DNA of 51,962 nucleotides from Spongospora subterranea. Taxonomy: Eukaryota; Endomyxa; Phytomyxea; Plasmodiophorida; Plasmodiophoridae. The notes beneath the pieces are model-generated. The model made no database searches, was not told the origin of the DNA, and saw only the letters and a list, made by a program, of their open reading frames with translations. The stretch spans positions 1 through 51,962 of the forward strand of contig OUQQ01000058.1 of the NCBI GenBank assembly GCA_900404475.1. The letters are read 5' to 3'. Numbering within the stretch: the first letter of the stretch is position 1; every line of letters starts with the position of its first letter. The translations under genes were made by a program, and so were the position numbers. Positions 1 through 9,734 of the stretch are shown piece by piece.

Positions 1-62
1 GTTGAATGGTACAATAGCTCGTTGCCAACGAGTTGGTCCGAGTTCGATTCTCGGATGGCGCA
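1..62 (+). tRNA. tRNA-Gly (GCC), 5' end cut by window edge
   Basis: The anticodon stem-loop has GCTCG pairing with CGAGT around the loop TTGCCAA, giving anticodon GCC at 24-26. The T-arm is CCGAG-TTCGATT-CTCGG, followed by the 3' acceptor strand ATGGCGC and discriminator A at 62. The start of the acceptor and part of the D-arm lie outside the window, so the first base pairs cannot be checked. The TTCGATT loop also serves as the internal B box for RNA polymerase III. Confidence 0.85.
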
Positions 63-796
63 ACTTTTTGGCTGAATCTTATCATTTGACCTTGAGGCGA
101 AATCGAACATTTATATTCTCATGTAGGAAATTAACTATTGTAAATATTTTTTTGGCCAAAGTCCAATATGTTCAGCGTCTCGTTGTTTCTTCAGGGGTTT
201 CTTTCGCTCTCTCTTTTCCCTCTATTGGCCATATCCTTTGCACGATAACGAATTGTCTCCCCGCGACAATATGCTGTATAGGATCTAACACAACCATTAC
301 TAACAGATCAAATGAACAGCTAGAAGAGTGAGTGTCAACCAACGCCAAAGCTTTGGACGAATATACTCAAGAGGATTCGAAAAAAAAAGCTTTTAACAAG
401 CGCTTGACTGTGAAGTTCCAGGTTTCTGACATCTGCAATTGCAGAGTACGCGTTGTCACTCAGAATATGATATCCATTTAACTTGGCATTGTGACAAGCG
501 AAGTCGCGTGTCCAGGAGCCATCCGTTTGCATGTTATTTTGCGGATTGAACGACAGTGGCAATCGTGTGTGCTGTCAATGATCAGATATTAGAGGACCCT
601 TGATATAACAGGTCTGTGCCTGTAGTTGTAACCAACTGCAGTAACACGCAACAGGAGTGAGTGTCGTTCCTCCTGGTGACACATTGTATAGTTGTGGCGA
701 GGCCTTTCTCACGATGATGTTACACGGGTTCTTTAGTGATCTTATTGCTGTCACATTGTTGACCTCATTATTGTTAAACTAATACCGATATTGATT
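63..796. other. Intergenic, no recognised gene
   Basis: Only short open frames occur here. A 75-codon minus-strand frame (335-562) has no recognisable domain and no convincing splice partners. No repeat was seen. Confidence 0.5.
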
Positions 797-1967
797 ATGA
801 AATTATCATCGTTAATCTTGATTGCCATTAATGTGCTTCTGTCCTTCACCACCGCCGATAATTCCAGTTGGTTCGGGTGGATACGGAACCAGGACAGTTC
901 GGTATGGGCAGGGTTGCTAGTCGGATGGATGTGTCTGTGATGACAATAGGTCGTGTTTCAGCCTGATGAGGAAGATGGAATCACAATGACAACGGAAGAA
1001 GCTATCGGTACTGAACAGACAGATACTGCGGTGGAATCGGATTACCATGGTGGGATCGATAACCAGCAGATTGGTAAAACCGAGGACACCATGATTCTAG
1101 AAAGCGTCGCGGAAGTTGAAGCAATACTGATTAGTGCAGGGACGTCTTTCGAAAACTTGGAAATTGATTTCAGGCAAGAACGCGCCACTGCATTGAACAA
1201 GAATTCCAGGACGACTGAAAGCAAAGGTTGGCACCGTTGCTGTACATTTCATGGAGATTTTTACCTCTTTCTATTTTTACGTAGCAAGATGTGGCTTAGA
1301 TGAGAATATGAAAATTTGTAGCAATAAATTCGTTGAAAAAGAAAGCTACATGAGTTCTGATGCAGAGCTTGCACCGTTCAAACGACAAGGAAAACGACAA
1401 TCTTCAGAGATTTCTGCTGGGACACCGAGTCAGACGACGAAGGCAACCGGAGATACCTCAGAGGCAAAAAACGCAGATTCGCCGAAATTGTCTTGGGAGC
1501 ACACGTCACGATCACCTTATAATCAACACGACCCACACGAAATGATCATGGAAGTTGAAGTAAAGCAAAGCATAGAGCAAGATGTAAGAGACGTTATTGA
1601 TCCACGAAACGTGGGAAAAATAGTGACGTTGTTGATGGAACTGGATTGGAGATATCCGACTGAGTATTGCATTGGAGGCGAGGCAGAACGAGGATTATGC
1701 ACTGGCAACTATTCGCGTTGGTCGTTTTACAAAGATGATGGGGTTTGCAAACCTTTCGAATATGGGGGTAATTTATAGAAATCCCTACCGGATAATGTCG
1801 CACTGATCAACTGAACGCATTCAGGTTGTCTGGGCACCTTGAATATGTTCCTCAGCGAGAACGATTGCATGGATACCTGCATACGTACGCCTCTAGCAAG
1901 GATCGAGGTTGAATTGAATCGTATAAACGGTAATGATGACGCTGAAGCTGAGCCGATGATGATATGA
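797..1967 (+). CDS. Secreted protein with C-terminal Kunitz (BPTI) domain
   Basis: Four exons (797-901, 962-1226, 1285-1767, 1825-1967) keep frame and encode 331 residues. The first 20 residues form a signal peptide (MKLSSLILIAINVLLSFTTA). Residues about 36-250 are acidic and low in complexity, with no known domain. Residues about 251-306 are a Kunitz domain: the six cysteines have BPTI-like spacing (10, 16, 8, 13, 4), and the core contains RWSF and FEYGG...N.F. The third intron interrupts the domain inside the YGG-C motif (phase 1). Family members inhibit serine proteases or act as channel-blocking or matrix proteins. The P1 position after the second cysteine is Thr, not Lys or Arg, so trypsin inhibition is not expected. 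Kunitz domains are essentially animal-specific, which supports a metazoan source. The partner is unknown. Confidence 0.8.
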
Positions 1968-2206
1968 CACCCGAGTCGATTTTAATCTTCTAAATTGTCA
2001 CGATCTCGTTTCGTATTTTGTTTATAAAAAAAAGCATGTAATTAGTATTACAGCAGAATACGCCGATGAATGTCAGTCCGAGAATTTGAAATGGTGATCA
2101 AGTCGTCCCTTGTCCGTCGTCCGCATTGCGGACTTGCACTGATTTCACACCTTTCTGGATCAACATCCCAGCTGTCGCAGTTAGTTTGGCCAGGCCATAC
2201 GTCGTC

Positions 2207-3758
2207 ATGGCCTCAACAAGATTGATTTTATCGCGTATACCGCTATCAGCGCGGCGATCACCGCGCTTTTCCATCTGTCAAAAACGTGCACTGTTTCACT
2301 CATCGCCTTTTTCACATGATAAACATCGGGATCATTACGAAGTTCTCGGGGTACCCAAAAATGCTTCGGCATCGGATATCAAGCGCGCTTACTATAAACT
2401 AGCGAAACAATATCACCCGGATTCTAATTCGGATCCCTCTGCCAAAGAAAAGTTTACGGCAATCAACAATTCTTATCAAACATTGAGTGACGACACTAAA
2501 CGAGCGCAATATGACCAGTACGTAATTTTCTCAATAGTTCTTACCATAGTTTCAAGTTTGATTTAGATTCGGGCACGCTGCCGAGCAAATGGAGCAAGGC
2601 GGAGGAGGCCCATCTGCAGCAAATGTAAAATCGATTGCAGCTTCGGTTTGTTCTTTCTTACAAGAATATTTCAGGCTCAGGATATATTCTCGCATTTTGA
2701 AAGTATGTTTGGATCTGCAATGGGTGGAATGGGCGGTGGTCGTGCCCGTGGTGCTGAAAGCAGGCGTCCGACTACGGGAAATAATATCCAGACAACATTA
2801 AATTTGTCGTTTATGGAAGCGATTCGAGGCGTTAGCAAGGTCTTGGTGTGTGTGTCCTCGGTAAACCATATTGCTCAGCAAATTGTTTTAGGACATACAC
2901 ATTCGTCGGCATACAACATGCACACCTTGTTCTGGCACCGGAGTGCAGTCTGGAACACAGCCTAAGCGTTGCCCTCAGTGTGGCGGCGCTGGAGAAATGG
3001 CGGTTGCTCAAGGTTGACCGATTTGAAGCTACAGCGATGTTTCTCAAGCCTGTTTTGTACAGGAATGTTTCATATTGTGATGCCTTGCGACCGCTGCGCT
3101 GGTACTGGAACGCGATCGACTCCATGCAGTTCGTGTGCTGGATCCGGTCTCAAATCTGAAAGTGCTACCGTTCGCTGTACTATTCCTCCCGGTGTCAGTA
3201 ATGGCACATCAGTTCGTGTCGTTGGCCAAGGTCGGTTGCATCAATGTATATCTATCTGATACATTTTTATTCAAACAACTGCTATCAGGCGACTCTGGCC
3301 TTCGCGGTGGAAGTCGTGGGAATCTATTTGTGCAGCTATCAGTTAGCGAACATCCGATCTTGCACAGGGATGGCCCTGACATCCACGTTGGTGTTGATAT
3401 TCCTTTCACGACTGCAGTTTTGGGAGGAACTGTAGAGATCCCAACTCTGGACGGTATAACATTCGGTTTTCATCCACACACTTTCTCATGAGATGGATCA
3501 GGCTCTGCTGATATCAAGATCCCTAGCGGGACACAGCCGAATTCAAAGCTGATCCTCCGCGGTAAGGGAGCCCCTGACGCGACAAGGCGAGGCCATGTCG
3601 GTAATGAATATGTCCATCTCAATGTCATCATGCCGGATTCAAAGCAGATCACCACAAAGCAAAGAGAACTTCTGCAGGAATACGTACGAGAACAAGAAGA
3701 GCACAGACCCATCCAATCTGTTGTGAAAAAGATCAAAGATTTCATTAAAGGAATATAA
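2207..3758 (+). CDS. Mitochondrial DnaJ (Hsp40) co-chaperone, Tid1/DNAJA3 type
   Basis: Seven exons (2207-2517, 2567-2624, 2675-2839, 2892-3012, 3063-3230, 3289-3453, 3502-3758) encode 414 residues. The N-terminus is Arg/Ser-rich with no acidic residues, like a mitochondrial presequence. The J-domain follows with its HPD motif in YHPDSNSDP, then a Gly-rich linker. The zinc finger has all four CxxCxGxG repeats ([32 protein letters not shown]), followed by the substrate-binding C-terminal domains ([16 protein letters not shown]). Type-I DnaJ proteins deliver substrates to mitochondrial Hsp70 and stimulate its ATPase. An in-frame start upstream at 2126 is possible, but 2207 gives the better presequence. 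Every exon join preserves frame. Confidence 0.93.
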
Positions 3759-3996
3759 TGGTACATTGTCCAAAAAAAATACATCAATTCTGGGTCTTGA
3801 ACCGGGCTTGTTGGTCGAATTGTTTGGATATCACAACATATCGCTGATTTGACATCAAAGTTATATTTGCCCAACAAACTCGTAAAGCGTCGATCAATGA
3901 GGGCGATGCCCGTTTGATCTGTGTATAACGATCTGTCAAATGTGGCGTTATTGTGTGTCAGTGCCGGTACTCATTCTCATTCATTAATTGTTCGAG

Positions 3997-4753
3997 ATGA
4001 TGTCGGCCCTTGTCATAGATGTTGCCCCTAGGGCAGACCAGATACACGAATATCTACAGAATATCGGGCCCACTTTCGATGTTGGGGTTCCACCAGAATG
4101 GATAAGGTTGCTAAAGGAGATGGCACCCATTGAGCCTGCAAAATCGATGCTGATGGATGCACAGGATTCGTCAAAGTGATCACATAGGCTGTGCTACCGC
4201 TAGAATCGCCATATCCCAAAGCCATTAACTCTCTTGTTGCTTCTCTAAGAAGGTTTGCCGAAGCAATATTGATACACAATATTGGATCCCTTTCAATTAA
4301 CTGCATGGTGGCTCTCCTATGGCCTGTTCATTGCATCAATGTGTGTGAGATCGAGGATGTGGAGCGGCAACATTCAAATCCCTCACAACCGAGCACAAAC
4401 ATTCAAAGCGTTGTCGTCCGAGCAACAGAGGAATCTAGCAGAAAATGCGAAATCGAGGTTGTCGCCGGTGAGTCGTTCCTTTTATCACAGAGATATAAAA
4501 TGAAACCTGCAGCTTCTTGTCGCAGTTGAAGGATCGCGCCAACGCCTAAATGCCCAATGTATCCATTACTTGAGTTTTGGTGCGAATCAAGCACATTACC
4601 AGGTGACTAAGGTATCTACGTTTTACTCTACGAATCAACACCCAGGTAAAGTAATGAGAAGTGAATGTATTTCACCATTCAACTTTCATCTTGAAGTTGC
4701 AGAGGCGTTCTGTAGTTGTCGTCGTTGGCCCCAGAGATTCCCGAACTCTTTAA
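3997..4753 (+). CDS. Unrecognised protein; 3' exons well supported, 5' end unresolved
   Basis: The 3' part is clear. A coding segment at about 4191-4467 ends at the strong donor GTGAGT and joins 4526-4611 (phase 1). That joins 4703-4753 (phase 0), which ends in TAA. The encoded C-terminus reads like a conserved protein (CEIEVVAVEGSRQRLNAQC, then HYLSFGANQ and a basic RRSVVVVGPRDSRTL end). A plausible first exon starts at ATG 3997 (MMSALVIDVAPRADQ), but its join to 4191 could not be fixed; a donor near 4080 would keep phase 0. No family was recognised. The stop lies 40 bp before the ARP5 start, so the two genes could share a polycistronic transcript. Confidence 0.5.
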
Positions 4754-4793
4754 CCTCCACGGCATTCGGCCATTCGGGGTCAGTGTGTCCCTG

Positions 4794-7700
4794 ATGTTGT
4801 ACGACATCGGTGCTGTCGAAAGCGCCCCCGTTCAGTATTCGTCGTTTCAGGATTTACTTGTTCCGTTCAAGGTTCAGAAACCTGCACGTACTGCGAAAAC
4901 TGTGCCAATAGTTGTCGATAATGGATCCTTTGAGATGCGAGCGGGGTTCGCCAACTGCAGTGAACCCTCCGGTCAGAAGCCCCAGGTCCATCGATTGTAT
5001 TGATATGACTCAGTTTCGATTTGCTTCTCACAGTTCAATTCCAAAATCGCATATTGCCCCCGCGGACAAGGCCTCAAAACGCAACTGGTTCAATTAATCC
5101 AAGTGCGTTGAACTTTGATCGCGTTGGTGATCAAATCAGCCAAGAAGATTGGAATAAGGACAAGTACTTCAAGAGCGCTTTCGAATCAAATGTTCCCTGT
5201 AATTTTTCCAACATGGTACTCCTTATGTTTTACTACAATGATGTTCCCAACGAATAGAGTTGTAGGAAGTTCTACTTGATTATTCGTTTAGCAAACTCGG
5301 GTTATCAAATGATACTCCTGTGGATCACCCTATCGTCATGACGGAGCCATTAGCTTGTCCAGAATACTCCCGGTCGCACGCCTATGAGCTCTTGTTTGAA
5401 ACTTATGGCACACCGCAAATAGGTTTGTATCGCTAATTCTCTCTATACGATCATTGTCTGAACGTGCTTCAATTCAGGCTTTGGAGTGGATTCTCTTTTT
5501 TCGTACTCGTACAACGCTTTGCAACCTAACCAGCAATTGAACCCCGATCTCGGTCTGGTGATGTCTTGCTCAAACGAGGTATGGTGTTAGATTGCGATTT
5601 TGTGTTGGTTTTCATAAAAGTTTGACTTATTCAGGTCTCCCATGCTATCCCAATATGGGGTGGCGCTCCCGTGATATCTTGCGCTGTTCGCATGTCGTAT
5701 GGGGGATTCCATTTGATTGATCACTTATATCGCTCCGTTTGTATCCAAGTACTCACGTTGTTGCTGTTTTTGACAAAGAAAATTATTCAATAAGTTTTCG
5801 TAAGGTGCCACATGAATCCCAGGCTGCTTTATTTTCGTCACGCTGTCAAGAAATTCTTCGCAGATACTGCTACGTATCCCTGGATTTTCCGAAAGAGCTT
5901 GAGGTTTTTGTTTTCTTGTCTAGTTCACCTATGTTAAGTAATGAAACCTTATGTCAGATGTATTGCGGTCGCGAAGAACCCTCAGTAATACTTTCCTTGC
6001 CCGCCGATTTGTCCCATAGTCAACAAAAAGCGATTCTTAGTGAGGTGCTGATTGTAGAATCCATTGCCAAAATATCAAGTGCTTTAATTTTTACAGGAGG
6101 AAAGACGGCAACGTGATGAACGGCAACATGCACAAGCAGAGAAGTTGAAGCTTCTCGGGAGGGAAAGGCGAGAAGCCGCATTCCGCGGTCAACAGGACAC
6201 ATTGGCGGCGTATGTAAAGCTATCCGATGATCGCAAAGACGGAGCTATCACAGAAGAAGAATTCGCTGTTGGGATTCAGTTTTTTGTAATGCCCTGTTTT
6301 TGTAACATACAAATGTGTTTTAGAGACGCATTAGTGTCGGAGGATTTGATGACGAGGAAGATTTCGTCAAAGCGTTTCAGGCCCTTCAAAAAAAAGTATT
6401 ATCATTTCTATTTCCCTATTATTCACAAATTTAAAACTGCTTCACTAGGTGGATGTCCAGCTTATTAAACGTGGCGAAGTCAAGGATGATAATATGACAA
6501 CTCGTGTTAAGGTAAAAATTCAATTTTTCATTAAATTTAAATTTTTAGTGATCCTAGGAAGAAACGAGTCTGAATCTGATCGACATTCCTGACGAGCAAC
6601 TTACGGAGGTAGGTCCTCTGTGTTGTTCTGTTCTATAATTTTTAACTTTTCTTTAGGAAGAGAGAAAGACGAAACGCGTTCAGAGAATGTTAAAAGGGAG
6701 CTCGGAGGCGAGAATAAAGAAAAAGGAGGAGAAAGCTAGAAGGCAAGAACAGCAAGTACGTTTTTCAGCTTTTTTTTGTGTTATTGTGTATAATCTGTAA
6801 TATTTCAGGATCAAGAGCATGCCGAACTAACCGCTGCCTTTACAGCAGATCCTGTGGAATTTCTTGGGAGCATGAGATCGACATTGGAAATAGTCAAGGC
6901 TCGACGCAAAAGTCGTTTGACCTCGACGGCACCTGCCATTAGTGGTCCTACCACAACATCTGGTCGAAGGACAATTGCTGCTAATAGGCAACGAGCTTCA
7001 GTACTTGCTAAAATGGGTAAAACTGACATTATAACCATGCATCAACGTTGAAACAGTGTCATAGGCACTGGTACAATGGAAGGCTCCACTTTTGGAGCAG
7101 ACGACAACGATTGGGATATATATCGAACTGTTGCTGCTGCAGACCAGGTTGACCACTCGTTACGATCTAATTCGTCCCTCGTTACTTTCTCGGGTTTTTT
7201 TAATCTGTAGGGTGATGGCCAGGCGGACTTAAGCGATCTAGAGGACCAGGAGGAGATCAAACGAATTGAAGGCATCTTACTTGAATTTTCGCCTTCGCAG
7301 TTACGTTTCGCATTGCTCTGTAAAAAGTGGACAATGGTTATAACGTTTACAATTCTAGGACTGCTAAGAATGCCACAACGTCTTTCCCACATCGCAGCGA
7401 TTTCCACCCGAAGATCGGTCTCAATAGTCAAAGAATCAGAACACCCGAAATCCTTTTCCAGCCATCCATAATCGGAATCGGTATGAGTGGGTTAGTTAAT
7501 GTTATTATACAGGGCACCAATCTCTGTACAGACCAAGCAGGCATATCTGAAGTGCTTCAAGTGGTACTGTCCAGAATGTCGCCGGTTCAGGCGCTATCAA
7601 TGTGCGAAAACATTTTCCTATGTGGTGGCGTCTCGTGGATTCCAGGTGTTTCCGAACGCGTGCTTGCTGAGATGGTTTCATCCCGACCTACTGGTTCAAA

Positions 7701-7968
7701 GGTTTCTGTTAAAAGAGCTATTGATCCTTCTGTAGACGCCTGGCGTGGAGCCGCTCATTGGGCAAATGAGGATCCTGTTTATGGTTGGTCTGACAATTCT
7801 ATTCGATATTTTCACAATGTCTGAACATAGCACATAGTATCTCGTCGTGAGTACGAAGAACTGGGTCCCAATTACATCAAGGAACACCGATTTGGTAACA
7901 CCTTGATGCCGCCAACCAAGACACCATCTACTGAAACAAGACAGCAAGGTACAAAACGCCGACGATAA
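4794..7968 (+). CDS. ACTR5: Actin-related protein 5 (INO80 complex subunit)
   Basis: About 16 exons: 4794-4971, 5034-5215, 5266-5422, 5478-5578, 5635-5903, 5958-6044, 6097-6285, 6324-6395, 6449-6511, 6558-6608, 6657-6755, 6809-7016, 7065-7147, 7211-about 7326, 7359-7776, 7831-7968. The protein opens with the actin-fold motif VPIVVDNGSFEMRAGF and continues with DHPIVMTEP. It then has the long charged insertion typical of ARP5 (EERRQRDERQ, EEIKRIEGIL) and ends with RIRTPEILFQPSIIG, FLCGG and SRREYEELGPNYIKEH. ARP5 binds the INO80 nucleosome-remodelling ATPase with IES6. Two oddities: exon 5 is one base short of keeping frame (break near 5734-5740), and the join at about 7327-7358 would need a 32-nt intron. 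The start at 4794 is the first in-frame ATG after a stop at 4713. Confidence 0.9.
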
Positions 7969-8584
7969 AACAAATAATTATAGAACCGTGTCATCAAATC
8001 TGTGTCTACAAGACTTGAATCGAATATGTTTCGCGCATTTTGGTTTTTGATCATGTCTCGTTGCGTGTATTGTTGTTAACTGAGCTATGACGTTTGAAAT
8101 CAACGGCGACTTGACGAATATAATGTGAAAACCTTTCATCAAATTGCTACGACGTCGGTAACCGGACAGTCTGCTCCCCGAGCGACAATGCGATATAATG
8201 GTAGCATGCACTGTCGTTGAGCTACACCACACCCAATGAAAAGCAAATATTAATGGGACCATTACAAAGCCTGATCCTCCAGGGCCTGTGATTTTTGAAA
8301 TTAGCCAGGGCCAGGGCCATAATCTCTAACTGTTTGTCAGAGAGATCGGTTGATCAAACACTGTGCTGAATTTGATGGTCGGCTTGACCGTCCTCTGGAG
8401 ACTGGTACTGTACGAGAAATGACTGTACATAGATGTCCAATTCGGAGTCCCGAAAGTCCGTAACTATGAAAGTGCCAAATACCGCACTTTATCACAACAG
8501 AGGACGATAGCGATAGTGCTCACACCTATCATCGCCAGAATCGGCCCCTTTTTCTGTCGTCGAATCTCCAGCAGTTCAATTCTG
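7969..8584. other. Intergenic, no recognised gene
   Basis: No open frame here has recognisable protein content. The MsrA frame opens at 8516 with only non-ATG starts before 8585. Confidence 0.5.
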
Positions 8585-9512
8585 ATGGGAGACGTGGCGT
8601 CTAAATCAGGAGGGGGCCTTAAACACTTTGTTTTAGGAACGCCCTTATCCTACGAAACCATATCGAAATCTAATCCGAATGCGAAACGGGCTGTTATGGC
8701 AACTGGCTGTTTTTGGGGATCAGAAAAGACGTACTGGCCATACCTGTATAGAGCCTGATCCTGTAATTGTAATAACCCGTTTTCTGCAGGTTTTGGAGAT
8801 TACCGAAAGGGATCATATCCACATCAGTTGGATATTGTGGTGGGAAATCATCAGATCCACCTTCCTATGAATTCGTCTGTTCCGGAACCACTGGTCACGC
8901 CGAAGCCGTACAGGTCGTGTACGACCCGAACCAGGTCTCATATGTGGATTTATTGAGGTCTGCCACCCCAACCACGATTCGATCTGTGAGAATGGCGCTG
9001 ACAATTGGTCGTCTGTAGGGCATTCTGGGAAAGTCATGATCCAACGCAGGGAGACGGTCAGGGAGGGGATAGAGGGACCCAATATCGCAGCGCCATCTAC
9101 TACACCGACGATGACCAACGAAAACTCGCTAAGTCCAGTAAATCGGCGTATCAGAACGCGCTGAAAGCTGCAGGGAAAATGGCGGATATAACGACGCAGA
9201 TCGATAAGTTGGATAAATTCTTCATTGCTGAAGATTATCATCAGTAATATCGATTTCGACACCCCGCCGCCCTTTGTTGCGTTTTGATTGATTCTCAGGC
9301 AATACTTGGCCAAACCAGGCAATCGACAATACTGTTCTGCACAGCCACAAAGCATATCGTTGCCGGACTATAGTCAATGGGCTCCAGCAGATATCTCCCC
9401 AATACACCATCCGACATTATCGCAGCGCTTCTGGCAGGAGCATGGCCCAAAACCACACTGTGTCATTAACTCACCAAACACTCCAATAAAATGGCTCAGC
9501 GATGCGCCCTAA
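8585..9512 (+). CDS. MSRA: Peptide methionine sulfoxide reductase MsrA
   Basis: Four exons (8585-8730, 8790-8957, 9019-9243, 9299-9512) encode 250 residues. MsrA reduces methionine-S-sulfoxide in proteins. The catalytic cysteine is Cys42 in [13 protein letters not shown]. Family signatures [36 protein letters not shown] and [11 protein letters not shown] follow. The last intron splits AEDYHQ, and the final exon restores [13 protein letters not shown], which holds a likely resolving cysteine. It then adds an unusual tail of about 55 residues rich in Pro, Ser and His. The first exon gives a short N-terminus without an obvious targeting signal. An unspliced reading would end after DYHQ, but the donor CA|GTAATA and acceptor TTCTCAG fit the family better. 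Confidence 0.93.
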
Positions 9513-9734
9513 ACTCCAATCATTGCACCGGATTCCCTAAAACAAAACCGAATCCGTTGCAATGGAAAAAGGTTGTTAGTCGTGGTGTAACAATGTTCTG
9601 CCAGGTCATGTTGGGCAGATCAGCAGTTACGGACTGTAACGAATGGGCGGCCACAGTCGTCCACGGCAGTTGGCTGGATCAGGGGCCCATCGCCAGGCAG
9701 GGCAGGCAGGCAGCAACCCCCGTCCGATATTGAT

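Noticed and set aside
335..562. Minus-strand 75-codon frame near the tRNA
   Set aside because: No recognisable domain, no splice partner and no supporting context.
9491..9733. 80-codon frame upstream of TOP2
   Set aside because: It overlaps the end of MsrA, has no protein-like conservation, and the TOP2 frame has its own ATG at 9735.
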